From Bradyrhizobium cenepequi (GTDB taxonomy: Bacteria > Pseudomonadota > Alphaproteobacteria > Rhizobiales > Xanthobacteraceae), in NCBI RefSeq assembly GCF_020329485.1, contig NZ_JAGKJI010000021.1, positions 50,930 to 114,929 of the forward strand: a stretch of DNA of 64,000 bases, read 5' to 3'. Below the pieces are notes generated by a model. The model did no database searches. It worked only from the letters and a program-made list of their open reading frames with translations, and was not told where the DNA came from. The translations under genes and the position numbers were made by a program. The stretch's first letter is position 1. Each line of letters opens with the position of its first letter. This document shows, piece by piece, positions 16,877 to 24,824 of the stretch.

Positions 16877-17011
16877 CGTCGTCCCGGCCTTGAGCCGGGA
16901 TCCATAACCACAAGTGCTTATTGTTATGCAAAGCTGCAACCACTTGCTCACACCACAACGCACATCGGTGGTTATGGGTCCCTGCTTTCGCATGCTTTCG
17001 CAGGGACGACG
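16877..17011. repeat. Palindromic intergenic repeat, CGTCGTCCC...GGGACGACG ends
   Basis: The ends CGTCGTCCC (16877-16885) and GGGACGACG (17003-17011) are inverted, as are inner ATCCATAACCAC (near 16900) and GTGGTTATGG (near 16968). It fills the space after the SDR gene and may form a long hairpin in the transcript. Confidence 0.8.
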
Positions 17012-17028
17012 AGGTGAGAGAGCGCGCC

Positions 17029-17814
17029 CTAAATCGGCTTGCCCGTGTACGGCATCGACGCCGTGAGGCCGCCATCGACGGGGATCGCCTGGCCGTTGAC
17101 GTAGGACGCTTCGTCGTTCGCAAGGAACAGTCCCATCGCGGCGAGCTCGTGCGGCTGGCCGGCGCGCTTGAGCGGATTGAGTTGGCCGATCTTGTCGGAG
17201 GTGCCGCGCTCCTTGGCGCGATCGAACACCGGCTTGGTCATGCCGGTCTCGATCAGGCCCGGGCAGACCGCGTTGATGCGCACGCCGGTGCCGGACAGCG
17301 AATAGGCCGTGGTCTGCACCAGGCTGATGACGCCGGCCTTGCTGGCGCCGTACGGATGCCCGCTCGCGCCTGCCTTCAGGCCTGCCACCGACGCGGTGCA
17401 GATGACCGAGCCATATCCCTGCTTGGTCATGTGCGGGATCGAGTGCTTGATCGCGAGGAACGGTCCGATCAGGTTGATGCGCAGCACCTCCTGCCAGTGC
17501 TCGACCGTTTGGTCGGCGAGCGGCACCAGGCCGCCGCTGACGCCGGCGTTGGCCCAGATCGCGTCGAGCTTGCCGTATGTCGACAGCGCCTTGTCGATGA
17601 AGGCTTTCACATCGGCTTCGGAGCCCGCATCCGCCATCACGGCCTCGACGGTGCCGCCGGCATCGCGGACGAGTTTTGCGGTCTCGTTCACGCCCTCGGT
17701 GCGGTCGACCGCGATCAGCTTCGCACCTTCCTTGGTGAACAACAGGGAGGCAGCGCGCCCGATGCCGCTTCCCGCGCCGGTGATGATGACGGATTTGCCT
17801 TCGAGGCGGCCCAT
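17029..17814 (-). CDS. SDR-family oxidoreductase (3-oxoacyl reductase-like)
   Basis: 261 residues from the ATG (complement 17812-17814), with GGGAG six bases upstream; a longer frame to 17880 lacks a ribosome site. Classical short-chain dehydrogenase layout: cofactor motif ITGAGSGIGRAASL near residue 9, Asp in VDRTEG after the second strand (favours NAD), ANAGVSGG, the catalytic Ser in CTASVAG, and YGASKAG with Tyr and Lys. C-terminal NGQAIPVDGGLTASM closes the fold. It interconverts a hydroxyl and a keto group on an unknown substrate. It is divergent from the histidine phosphatase gene. Confidence 0.92.
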   Translation of the reverse strand: MGRLEGKSVIITGAGSGIGRAASLLFTKEGAKLIAVDRTEGVNETAKLVRDAGGTVEAVMADAGSEADVKAFIDKALSTYGKLDAIWANAGVSGGLVPLADQTVEHWQEVLRINLIGPFLAIKHSIPHMTKQGYGSVICTASVAGLKAGASGHPYGASKAGVISLVQTTAYSLSGTGVRINAVCPGLIETGMTKPVFDRAKERGTSDKIGQLNPLKRAGQPHELAAMGLFLANDEASYVNGQAIPVDGGLTASMPYTGKPI

Positions 17815-17888
17815 GTGTTTCTCCCTGGTGGTCATGCGTATCGGCGCTTGCCGCTTCGCGGAATTCAAACAAGATTTCAAACGCCAAA

Positions 17889-17900
17889 GTCACTTGTGAC
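17889..17900. promoter_or_regulatory. 12-bp palindrome in divergent promoter region
   Basis: GTCAC-TT-GTGAC is a perfect palindrome placed 75 bp from the SDR start and 51 bp from the histidine phosphatase start. It is a candidate operator; no dedicated regulator gene is next to it. Confidence 0.35.
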
Positions 17901-17950
17901 GTTATGTGCTCTGACGTAGGACACGCGCACACTATTCAAGGGGGCCTGTG

Positions 17951-18658
17951 ATGTCCAATGTCGACAAGTCAGAGGTAGTCACGACGCGGTGGTGGTGGAT
18001 ACGGCACGCGCCGGTACGCAGCGATGGCGGCAATATCTATGGCCAGAAAGACATCGAATGCGACACCGGAGATCGCGAAGTGTTCGAAGCGGTCGCGAAG
18101 ATCCTGCCGCGCGCTGCGGTCTGGTACGCAAGCAACCTGATGCGCACGCATCAGACCGCGGAGGCGATCTGGGCTGCCGGCTTTCCAAAGCCTGCCGGCA
18201 TGACCAGGGAAGTCGCCTTCGCCGAGCAGCATCTCGGTCGGTGGCAGGGCATGAATCGCGCCGCGTTCCTTGCCAGCCGCCCGGTCGGCAGCCATTGGTT
18301 CGCCGATATCAACGAGCCCGCGCCCGATGGCGAAAGTTTCATGGATCTCTACACCCGCGTCTGCCGCGCGATCGTGCGAATCAATGTCGCAGAAGCCGGC
18401 AGGGACGTGATCGCGGTCGGTCATGGCGGCACGATCAAGGCCGCCGTCGGCCTGGCGCTCGGCGGCCAGCCGGAGAGGGGCCTTGCCTTCGACATCGACA
18501 ATTGTTCGGTGACGCGGCTCGATCATGTTGCAAGCGCGGACACCAGCCTCTGGCGATTGCCGATGGTGAACCAGCAGCCCTGGATCGCGGACGCAAAGCA
18601 TGCCGCGATGCATCAGCCGGCCGGACCGGAAGTCGTGCCGGAGAACAAGCTCGCCTGA
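17951..18658 (+). CDS. Histidine phosphatase superfamily protein (phosphoglycerate mutase-like)
   Basis: 235 residues from the ATG at 17951; a GTG directly before it is also in frame but the AAGGGGG site spaces better to the ATG. The phosphorylated histidine lies in WWIRHAPV near residue 18, the second active-site pair is SNLMRTHQTAEAI, and the C-terminal histidine is in AVGHGGTIKAAVG. The form RHAPV and the size are like alpha-ribazole phosphatase relatives, but no cobalamin genes are nearby. In this setting, between two SDRs and near an acyl-CoA kinase, it may remove phosphate from a pathway intermediate; that is inference. The downstream SDR follows in the same direction after 35 bp. Confidence 0.88.
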   Translation: MSNVDKSEVVTTRWWWIRHAPVRSDGGNIYGQKDIECDTGDREVFEAVAKILPRAAVWYASNLMRTHQTAEAIWAAGFPKPAGMTREVAFAEQHLGRWQGMNRAAFLASRPVGSHWFADINEPAPDGESFMDLYTRVCRAIVRINVAEAGRDVIAVGHGGTIKAAVGLALGGQPERGLAFDIDNCSVTRLDHVASADTSLWRLPMVNQQPWIADAKHAAMHQPAGPEVVPENKLA

Positions 18659-18693
18659 CGCGCAATATCAACACCTCATACTGGGAGAGAAAC

Positions 18694-19461
18694 ATGACTT
18701 TGTTCGACATGAAGGGAAAAGTGGCCGTCATCACCGGCTCGACACGCGGCATCGGCCGCGCCATTGCCGAGCGCATGGCCGAGCACGGCGCCAAGGTGGT
18801 GATCTCCTCGCGCAAGGCCGACGTCTGCGACCAGGTGGCGAAAGAGATCAACGATAAGTTCGGCAAGGGCAGTGCGGTTGCGATCGCGGCGAACATCTCG
18901 AGCAAGGAGAACCTTCAGAACCTCGTCGACGAGAGCAACCGCGCCTTCGGCAAGATCGATGTGCTGGTCTGCAATGCGGCGTCGAATCCCTATTACGGCC
19001 CGCTGGCCGGCATCTCCGACGACCAGTTCCGCAAGATCCTCGAGAACAACATCGTCGCCAACAACTGGCTGATCTCGATGGTGGTGCCGCAGATGATCGA
19101 GCGCAAGGATGGCTCGATCATCATCGTGTCCTCGATCGGCGGCCTGAAGGGCTCGACCATCCTCGGCGCCTACGCGATCTCGAAGGCCGCCGACATGCAG
19201 CTTGCGCGCAACCTTGCCTGCGAATACGGCAAGCACAATATCCGCGTGAACTGCATCGCGCCCGGCCTGATCAAGACCGACTTTGCCAAGGCGCTGTGGG
19301 ACAATCCGGAGAACCTGAAAGCCTCGACCGCGCGCTCGCCGTTGCAGCGCATCGGTATCCCCGACGAGATCGCCGGCTGCGCGGTGCTAATGGGATCGAA
19401 GGCCGGCGACTTCATGACCGGCCAGACCGTGGTGATCGACGGCGGCGCGACGGTCAGTTGA
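18694..19461 (+). CDS. SDR-family oxidoreductase
   Basis: 255 residues; ATG at 18694 with GGGAGAG at 18683-18689. The SDR signature residues are all visible: VITGSTRGIGRAIAERMA, Ser-Arg after strand two (SSRKADV, suggesting NADP), CNAASNPYYG, SSIGGLKG with the catalytic serine, YAISKAADMQLARNLA with Tyr and Lys, and the PG motif NCIAPGLIKTDFAK. Close in style to the DHRS4/FabG-like reductases. It lies in one operon with the histidine phosphatase. The reading frame is open for a further 700 bases upstream, but that part is the shifted frame of the phosphatase gene. Confidence 0.93.
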   Translation: MTLFDMKGKVAVITGSTRGIGRAIAERMAEHGAKVVISSRKADVCDQVAKEINDKFGKGSAVAIAANISSKENLQNLVDESNRAFGKIDVLVCNAASNPYYGPLAGISDDQFRKILENNIVANNWLISMVVPQMIERKDGSIIIVSSIGGLKGSTILGAYAISKAADMQLARNLACEYGKHNIRVNCIAPGLIKTDFAKALWDNPENLKASTARSPLQRIGIPDEIAGCAVLMGSKAGDFMTGQTVVIDGGATVS

Positions 19462-19483
19462 CGCGCATGACACACACTCAACC

Positions 19484-19578
19484 GTCATCGCCCGCGCAGG
19501 CGGGCGATCCAGTAACCACCGGCCTCATTCCAATAGGCGCCGGCGTTTACTGGATGCCCCGCCTTCGCGGGGCATGAC
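19484..19578. repeat. Palindromic repeat between convergent genes
   Basis: Ends GTCAT (19484-19488) and ATGAC (19574-19578) are inverted; inside are CGCCCGCGCAGGCGGGCG and GCCCCGCCTTCGCGGGGC hairpins and the inverted pair ATCCAGTAA / TTACTGGAT. It separates the SDR stop from the serine hydrolase stop and may act as a transcript end signal as well. Confidence 0.85.
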
Positions 19579-19593
19579 CCCGTGGATGGTGCG

Positions 19594-20814
19594 TCAGTCC
19601 AGCGCGGCGTACACGCCGTTCCGGACCAGCGTGCGGGTGTAGTCGCGCTGGCCCGGGCCCTGTGACATGAACACCGCGAACAGGTCCTCGCTCGGATCGA
19701 TCCAGAAGAAGGTGCCGGCGACGCCGCTCCAGAAGAACTGGTCGACCGAGCCTGGAAATGGCGCGATGCCGGCCTGCGTGCGCACCGCAAAGCCGAGGCC
19801 GAAGCCGTGGCCAGGCGGCACCAGCGTGCCCTGGATCTTGACGTCGGGGGCAAGGTGATCCGACGCCATCAATTGCAGCGTCTTGCGCCCGATGATCCTG
19901 TTGCCGTCGAGCGTGCCGCCACTCAGCAGCATCTGCGAGAAGCGGGCATAATCCATCGTGGTCGAGACCAGCCCGCCGCCGCCGGATTCCATTGCCGGCT
20001 TCTCCAGCATGTTGAAGAGCTGCACCTTCTCGCCGTTCCATGGATCGGTCGCGAACGCCTCGGCGAGCCGGCCGGCATTTTCCTCGCCGGTGTAGAAGCC
20101 GGTCTCGGTCATCTGCAGCGGCGCCAGGATGCGTTCGGTCAGGAAGGCGCCGAGCGTCTTGCCGCTGACGACTTCGATGATGCGGCCGAGGATGTCGGTG
20201 GAGCGGCTGTAGTTGAACTCGGCGCCGGGCTGGCAGATCAGCGGCATGCTCGCGAGCAAGGTTGCGTGCTCGGCATTTGTGATCTTGCGGCTGCGCAGCC
20301 GCGATTGCTGATAGAGCTGCTGCACCAGGCTGTTGCCGGTGTGGTCGTAAGTCAGGCCCGACGTGTGGCGGAGAAGGTCCTGGATCGTCATCTGACGGCT
20401 CGCTGGCGCCAGCTCGAGCTTGCCGTCGCGCTCGACGCCGACCTTGGTCTCGGCAAATTCCGGGATGAATTTCGCGACGGGATCGCTGAGCAGGAAATGG
20501 CCGTCCTCCAGCAGCATCATGATGCCGACCGAGACGATCGGCTTGGTCATCGAGAAGATGCGGAAGATGGTGTCATGCGCCATCGACGCGCCCTCCGGGG
20601 CCTGCCGGCCGATGGCGTCGAACCAGCCGATCTGGCCGCGGCGCGCCACCAGCACGGTGGCGCCGGGGATGGTTCCCTTGTCGACCTCGCGCTTGAAGGT
20701 GTCGGACATCCGCCGCAGCCGGACGCTGGAAAGGCCAAGCTGCTCCGGCTTGGCGGACGGCAGGGGCAGCGTCTGCGGGGCGGATGTCGGCCTGGTGGCG
20801 GTTTGCGCGGTCAT
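19594..20814 (-). CDS. Serine hydrolase, beta-lactamase class C/EstB esterase family
   Basis: 406 residues; ATG complement at 20812-20814 with GGGAGAG upstream. The catalytic S-x-x-K is Ser88-Met-Thr-Lys91 in IFRIFSMTKPIVSVG; the tyrosine motif is FNYSRSTDILGRIIEVVSGK; the third motif region is PPGHGFGLGFAV in place of KTG, as in EstB-type esterases. No signal peptide is visible, which argues against a periplasmic beta-lactamase and for a cytoplasmic esterase or peptidase-like hydrolase. It may hydrolyse an ester or lactone feeding the neighbouring catabolic genes. Confidence 0.9.
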   Translation of the reverse strand: MTAQTATRPTSAPQTLPLPSAKPEQLGLSSVRLRRMSDTFKREVDKGTIPGATVLVARRGQIGWFDAIGRQAPEGASMAHDTIFRIFSMTKPIVSVGIMMLLEDGHFLLSDPVAKFIPEFAETKVGVERDGKLELAPASRQMTIQDLLRHTSGLTYDHTGNSLVQQLYQQSRLRSRKITNAEHATLLASMPLICQPGAEFNYSRSTDILGRIIEVVSGKTLGAFLTERILAPLQMTETGFYTGEENAGRLAEAFATDPWNGEKVQLFNMLEKPAMESGGGGLVSTTMDYARFSQMLLSGGTLDGNRIIGRKTLQLMASDHLAPDVKIQGTLVPPGHGFGLGFAVRTQAGIAPFPGSVDQFFWSGVAGTFFWIDPSEDLFAVFMSQGPGQRDYTRTLVRNGVYAALD

Positions 20815-20967
20815 GGTCTCTCCCGTCTGGTTCTTGTTGTCGCGGCGATGGGGGAAGTCTGGCCGAGAAGTGCGATCCTGAACAGGGCGTTTACCGCTTC
20901 ACCCTTGCATTCGGGGCATGCCCTGTGCTTCAAACGGCGCGAACCGGCGGCGACGCTTCGGTTCCGT

Positions 20968-21043
20968 AGGAGTGTAGCTCAATTGGTAGAGCACCGGTCT
21001 CCAAAACCGGGGGTCGTAGGTTCGAGCCCTACCACTCCTGCCA
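20968..21043 (+). tRNA. trnW: tRNA-Trp (CCA anticodon), 3' CCA encoded
   Basis: Acceptor stem AGGAGTG (20968-20974) pairs with CACTCCT (21033-21039); G discriminator at 21040 and genomic CCA at 21041-21043. The anticodon stem CCGGT/ACCGG surrounds the loop CTCCAAA with anticodon CCA at 21001-21003. The T arm GTAGGTTCGAGCCCTAC is complete. tRNA-Trp directly upstream of secE is the standard arrangement in alphaproteobacteria and supports both calls. Confidence 0.98.
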
Positions 21044-21262
21044 GGGTTGCCAATATCTTGACCTTTGGCTGTTCCCGCAGTACATAGCCGCCACCTGCAG
21101 CCGGCCCGCATTTGAAAGCGGATATCCGGCGCGGCGTTGATATCCCCCGAACAATCGAGCCTGCTTCCCGGCTCATCCTTCGCGAGAGGGCTGGGCGCTC
21201 AAGGACTGTTCGGATTCCTGAAACACTTGAATCGTCTGACGACGGATGCGGACTTAAGAAGA

Positions 21263-21454
21263 ATGGCTTTCAGCCCGTTCAAATTCCTGCAGGAAGTGCG
21301 CTCGGAGACCGCCAAGGTCACCTGGCCGACCCGTCGTGAGACGACGATCACCACGATCATGGTGTTCGTGATGGTTGCGCTGGCGTCGATCTTCTTCTTC
21401 GCCGCGGACCAGATTATCCGCTATCTCATTACCTTCATCCTGGGCATCCACTGA
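21263..21454 (+). CDS. secE: Preprotein translocase subunit SecE
   Basis: 63 residues, the short single-helix form usual for alphaproteobacteria. The start MAFSPFKFLQEVRSE matches the family; an open frame reaching back to 21137 is not conserved-looking. The conserved KVTWPTRRETTITT amphipathic segment precedes one membrane helix (about residues 33-55). SecE clamps SecY in the SecYEG channel of the inner membrane; secY itself is at 56323. The stop codon overlaps the nusG start by one base, so the two are translationally coupled. Confidence 0.96.
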   Translation: MAFSPFKFLQEVRSETAKVTWPTRRETTITTIMVFVMVALASIFFFAADQIIRYLITFILGIH

Positions 21455-22005
21455 TGACCACTCTAACGCAATCGACGGACAAGCGCTGGTACATCGTCCA
21501 CGCCTACTCGAACTTCGAGAAGAAGGTGGCAGAATCGATCCGCGAACAGGCGAAGCAGCGCGGGCTGGAGGAACTGTTCGAGCAGGTGCTGGTGCCCACC
21601 GAGAAGGTCACCGAGGTGCGCCGCGGCCGCAAGATCGACGCCGAGCGCAAGTTCTTCCCCGGCTACGTGCTGGTGAAGATGAAGCTCACGGATGAAGCCT
21701 TCCACCTGATCAAGAATACCCCGAAGGTGACGGGCTTCCTGGGCGCGGAAAACAAGCCGATGCCGATCTCGGAAGCGGAGGCCATGCACATCCTGCAGCA
21801 AGTGCAGGAGGGCGTGGAACGGCCGAAGGCCACGGTGTCGTTCGAGATCGGCGAGAATGTGCGGGTGGCCGACGGGCCATTCGCCTCGTTCTCGGGCGTG
21901 GTGGAAGAAATTGACGAAGCGCGCTCACGCGTGAAGGTCGCGGTTTCAATCTTCGGCCGCGCCACCCCGGTCGAGCTGGAATTCGGTCAGGTCGAGAAGG
22001 TCTGA
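21454..22005 (+). CDS. nusG: Transcription termination/antitermination factor NusG
   Basis: 183 residues. The NGN domain begins RWYIVHAYSNFEKKVAESI and includes FFPGYVLVKMKL; the C-terminal KOW domain carries GENVRVADGPFASFSGVVEE from about residue 130. It binds the RNA polymerase clamp, suppresses pausing, and links to Rho and to ribosomal S10. Its ATG shares one base with the secE stop (TGATG). It is followed by a 103-base leader before rplK. Confidence 0.98.
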   Translation: MTTLTQSTDKRWYIVHAYSNFEKKVAESIREQAKQRGLEELFEQVLVPTEKVTEVRRGRKIDAERKFFPGYVLVKMKLTDEAFHLIKNTPKVTGFLGAENKPMPISEAEAMHILQQVQEGVERPKATVSFEIGENVRVADGPFASFSGVVEEIDEARSRVKVAVSIFGRATPVELEFGQVEKV

Positions 22006-22108
22006 TCTGAAGAGGACGTGGGAGGAACAGGGCGGTCGCCAGCCGCTCTTGGTCCGAACCACGGAACCTGAACCCGCCGGGCAGCGTCCGGCACAACAGG
22101 AGTGATAC

Positions 22109-22537
22109 ATGGCAAAGAAAGTGACCGGATACCTGAAGCTTCAGGTCCCGGCCGGTGCGGCGAACCCGTCGCCACCGATCGGCCCCGCGCTCGGTCAGCG
22201 CGGTCTCAACATCATGGAATTCTGCAAGGCGTTCAACGCCCAGACGCAGAAGGAAGAGAAGAACACCCCGATCCCGGTGATCATCACCATCTACGCGGAT
22301 CGTTCCTTCACCTTCGAGATGAAGACGCCGCCGATGTCTTATTTCTTGAAGCAGGCGGCCAAGATCCAGTCCGGCTCGAAGGCGCCGGGCCGTGACAAGG
22401 CCGGCCAGGTGACCCAGGCGCAGGTGCGCGAGATCGCCGAAAAGAAGATGAAGGATCTCAATTGCGACACCGTCGAAGCGGCCATGAAGATGGTCGAGGG
22501 CTCCGCCCGTTCGATGGGTCTGGAAGTTGCGGGGTAA
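22109..22537 (+). CDS. rplK: 50S ribosomal protein L11
   Basis: 142 residues, the usual size. It begins MAKKVTGYLKLQVPAGAANP and contains PPIGPALGQRGLNIMEFCKA, the thiostrepton-loop domain, with KTPPMSYFLKQAAKI later. It binds the GTPase-associated region of 23S rRNA with L10-L12 and is needed for RelA activation. The GGAG site lies eight bases upstream. A 6-bp gap to rplA indicates a single transcript; in other bacteria L1 represses this pair by binding the leader. Confidence 0.98.
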   Translation: MAKKVTGYLKLQVPAGAANPSPPIGPALGQRGLNIMEFCKAFNAQTQKEEKNTPIPVIITIYADRSFTFEMKTPPMSYFLKQAAKIQSGSKAPGRDKAGQVTQAQVREIAEKKMKDLNCDTVEAAMKMVEGSARSMGLEVAG

Positions 22538-22543
22538 GGCGCC

Positions 22544-23236
22544 ATGGCTATCGGAAAGCGTTTGAAGAAGGCCCGCGAAGGTATTGACCGCGAAAAGCTT
22601 TATCCGCTCGCGGACGCCATCAAGCTGGTCAAGGAACGGGCCAAGTCGAAGTTCGACGAGACCATTGAGGTCGCGATCAATCTCGGCGTCGACCCGCGTC
22701 ACGCCGACCAGATGGTGCGCGGCGTGGTGACCCTGCCGAACGGCACCGGCCGCACGCTCCGCGTCGGCGTGTTCGCCCGCGGCGCCAAGGCGGAAGAGGC
22801 CAAGGCGGCGGGTGCCGACGTCATCGGCGCCGAGGATCTGGTCGAGAAGGTGCAGGCCGGCAATATCGACTTCGACCGCTGCATCGCCACCCCTGACATG
22901 ATGCCGCTGGTCGGCCGCCTCGGTAAGGTGCTCGGTCCGCGCGGCATGATGCCGAACCCGAAGATCGGCACCGTGACCATGGACGTCACCAGCGCCGTGA
23001 AGGGCGCGAAGGGCGGCTCGGTCGAGTTCCGTGTCGAGAAGGCCGGCATTATTCAGGCCGGCGTCGGCAAGGCCTCGTTCTCCGAGGACAAGCTGGTCGA
23101 GAACATCAAGGCGCTCGCGGACGCCGTCGTGAAGGCCAAGCCGGCCGGCGCCAAGGGCACCTACGTCCAGCGCGTGGCGGTTTCCTCCACCATGGGCCCG
23201 GGCGTGAAAGTCGAGCCGGGCACGCTGCTCGGCTAA
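22544..23236 (+). CDS. rplA: 50S ribosomal protein L1
   Basis: 230 residues, full length. The L1 signature is visible: VTLPNGTGRTLRVGVFARG in domain I, then PDMMPLVGRLGKVLGPRGMM and PNPKIGTVT in the linker, ending VKVEPGTLLG. L1 forms the mobile stalk near the E site and, in well-studied bacteria, represses rplKA translation. Here it is the last gene before a 12-bp-stem terminator-like hairpin, so rplKA is partly separated from rplJL. Confidence 0.98.
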   Translation: MAIGKRLKKAREGIDREKLYPLADAIKLVKERAKSKFDETIEVAINLGVDPRHADQMVRGVVTLPNGTGRTLRVGVFARGAKAEEAKAAGADVIGAEDLVEKVQAGNIDFDRCIATPDMMPLVGRLGKVLGPRGMMPNPKIGTVTMDVTSAVKGAKGGSVEFRVEKAGIIQAGVGKASFSEDKLVENIKALADAVVKAKPAGAKGTYVQRVAVSSTMGPGVKVEPGTLLG

Positions 23237-23262
23237 CCGCTGGCAGGGCGTATGAATAAAGA

Positions 23263-23292
23263 GGGCGGGATCGGGCAGCCGATTCCGCCCTT
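23263..23292 (+). terminator. Intrinsic terminator-like hairpin after rplA
   Basis: GGGCGGGATCGG (23263-23274), loop GCAG, CCGATTCCGCCC (23279-23290), 12 base pairs with one G-T pair, then TTCGCTTT. It starts 26 bases after the rplA stop. Confidence 0.7.
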
Positions 23293-23331
23293 CGCTTTAC
23301 GGCGTGGCGCAGCTTGCAGGAAAGGACAACA

Positions 23332-24288
23332 ATGCCCGATAAGGTCCTGATCTATTCGCGCTTTCCCAAAGCCCAGCTCCAGCGCTTCGGCGAGCGCTAT
23401 GAATTGTTGAACGCCGCGGGCAAGCGGCCGAATGAGGTGTTCTCGGCCGAGGAACTTGCCAACATCCGGGCGCTGATCACCGCCGGTGGCAGCGGGCGGC
23501 TTGGTGCCGAGGCCATGGACATGATGCCAAGGCTCGGCGCGATCATCTGCTATGGCACCGGCTACGACGGCATCGATCTTGGCGCCGCCGCCAGCCGCAA
23601 CATCGCGGTCGGCAACAGCCCCGGCGCCAATGCGGCCTCGGTGGCCGACATCGCGGTGACGCTGATGCTGGCGGCGGTCCGCCGGCTGCCGGTCGCGGAC
23701 AATTATGTGCGGAGCGGCGACTGGGCGGGAGCAAAACCGTCGCCGATGATGCGGCCGCAAGCTGGCATGCGCGGCCGCAAGGTTGGCGTCTACGGCATGG
23801 GCGAGATCGGCCGCAAGATCGCCGCGCGCGTCGCGGCCTTCGAGACCGAGGTCGGCTATTTCAGCCGCAGCCGGCACGACGTGCCGTACCCGTATTTTTC
23901 GAGCCTCGAGGCGCTGGCCGATTGGTGCAGCGTCCTGATGGTTGCCGTGCGAGCGGGTCCTGACAACAACCATGCCGTCAATGCCGACGTCCTGCGCCGG
24001 CTGGGCAGCGATGGTTTCGTCGTCAACATCTCCCGTGGCTCCGTCATTGACGAGGCTGCGCTGGTGGCGGCGCTGTCGGACCAGACCATTGCCGGTGCCG
24101 GCCTCGACGTCTACGCGACCGAGCCGCATGCGCCGGACGCGCTGACCGCGCTGCCGAACGTGGTGCTGACCCCGCATATTGGCGGCCACACCCTGGAATC
24201 GCATGTGGCGATGCAAGACTGCGTGCTCGGCTATCTCGATGCATTTTTCGCCGGCAAACCGCTGCCTTATCAGGTTCGGCTCACCTGA
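23332..24288 (+). CDS. D-2-hydroxyacid dehydrogenase (glyoxylate/hydroxypyruvate reductase-like)
   Basis: 318 residues from the ATG at 23332, which has AGGAAAGGA upstream. The NAD(P)-binding motif is VGVYGMGEIGRKIAARVAAF (about residues 145-165). The catalytic trio is in place: Arg in AVRAGPDNNHAV, Glu in DVYATEPHAPDAL and His in TPHIGGHTLESHV; the Ser-Arg-Gly of NISRGSVIDEAAL is also typical. It reduces a 2-ketoacid such as glyoxylate or hydroxypyruvate. It is set between rplA and rplJ, a place where most bacteria have no gene, and seems functionally unrelated to its neighbours. Confidence 0.92.
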   Translation: MPDKVLIYSRFPKAQLQRFGERYELLNAAGKRPNEVFSAEELANIRALITAGGSGRLGAEAMDMMPRLGAIICYGTGYDGIDLGAAASRNIAVGNSPGANAASVADIAVTLMLAAVRRLPVADNYVRSGDWAGAKPSPMMRPQAGMRGRKVGVYGMGEIGRKIAARVAAFETEVGYFSRSRHDVPYPYFSSLEALADWCSVLMVAVRAGPDNNHAVNADVLRRLGSDGFVVNISRGSVIDEAALVAALSDQTIAGAGLDVYATEPHAPDALTALPNVVLTPHIGGHTLESHVAMQDCVLGYLDAFFAGKPLPYQVRLT

Positions 24289-24824
24289 TCTGCCCGCGGC
24301 CCGAATTTTGCTCTTGGCAAGCGAGGGTCGAGCCGCTAAATAACCGCCTCCGGGCGTGCTGGCGGTCGCTGGCACGCCCGTGCTCGCATTCCGAAAACTT
24401 GGTTCGATAGGAGACTTTATCCTTCCAGGCATCCACTTGGATTGCTCGAAGGAAGGGAACCCGTCGGCCTCGTTGGAATGAGGGCAGGGGCTTCGGCTCA
24501 AGCCGTTAGCCTCGATCCTGTCCGAGACTGCAGGCGCCCGCGACAAACTTCGGTTTTTCAACGGCTTAATCGCATGGCCTGCATAGACGGGTGAAAATCG
24601 GATTTGCTTCGCGCAGTGCCTTAAGAGGCCTTACGGGAAGCAGGTTTGGTTCGAACCTCGACAGCCCGCGGCCGAAAGGCCGACGGGAGGGCAGGCTTCA
24701 AGAATGTCGTCTTGCCCGGCGTGTCCCTCGGACTTCGGTCCCGAGGCATAAGGTTTGGGTGGGACGATGGGTGCAACCCGGCGGTCTCGCGCAAGCAAAG
24801 ACCGCCAACCGGAGAGAGCTTGCT
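24289..24824 (+). other. 536-bp rplJ upstream region and long leader
   Basis: No protein-like frame. The second half is rich in small hairpins, including GGCCGAAAGGCC near 24670, CCTCGGACTTCGGTCCCGAGG near 24727 and the hairpin next to the rplJ ribosome site. The layout suits a long regulatory leader for the rplJL mRNA. No clear promoter hexamers were found. Confidence 0.6.
24780..24806 (+). promoter_or_regulatory. Hairpin abutting the rplJ ribosome site, candidate L10 autoregulatory leader
   Basis: GGCGGTCT (24780-24787) pairs with AGACCGCC (24799-24806) around an 11-base loop; the GGAGAGA ribosome site of rplJ starts four bases later. In E. coli and Bacillus the L10-L12 complex represses rplJL by binding its leader; the position here fits the same logic, though no direct homology was tested. 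Confidence 0.5.

Larger units (their letters stand above)
15905..17028. other. 1.1-kb gene-free region carrying four repeat or structured elements
   Basis: No reading frame here looks like a protein. The stretch holds the RTX gene upstream region, a small palindrome (16032-16045), a long inverted repeat (16140-16212), a segment with two copies of CCGTCGGGCAAATCA near 16247 and 16305, the nested hairpin element (16560-16663), a 32-bp-arm palindrome (16754-16840) and a further repeat (16877-17011). Confidence 0.75.

Noticed and set aside
17989..18693. Long upstream extension of the SDR frame at 18694
   Set aside because: It is the shifted frame of the histidine phosphatase gene; the ATG at 18694 has its own GGGAGAG site and starts exactly where SDR proteins start.
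19594..20814. Class C beta-lactamase conferring resistance
   Set aside because: There is no signal peptide and no KTG motif; the features fit an EstB-like esterase.
24591..24824. Upstream extension of the L10 frame
   Set aside because: It crosses several hairpins, lacks a ribosome site, and L10 proteins start at the equivalent of the GTG at 24825.
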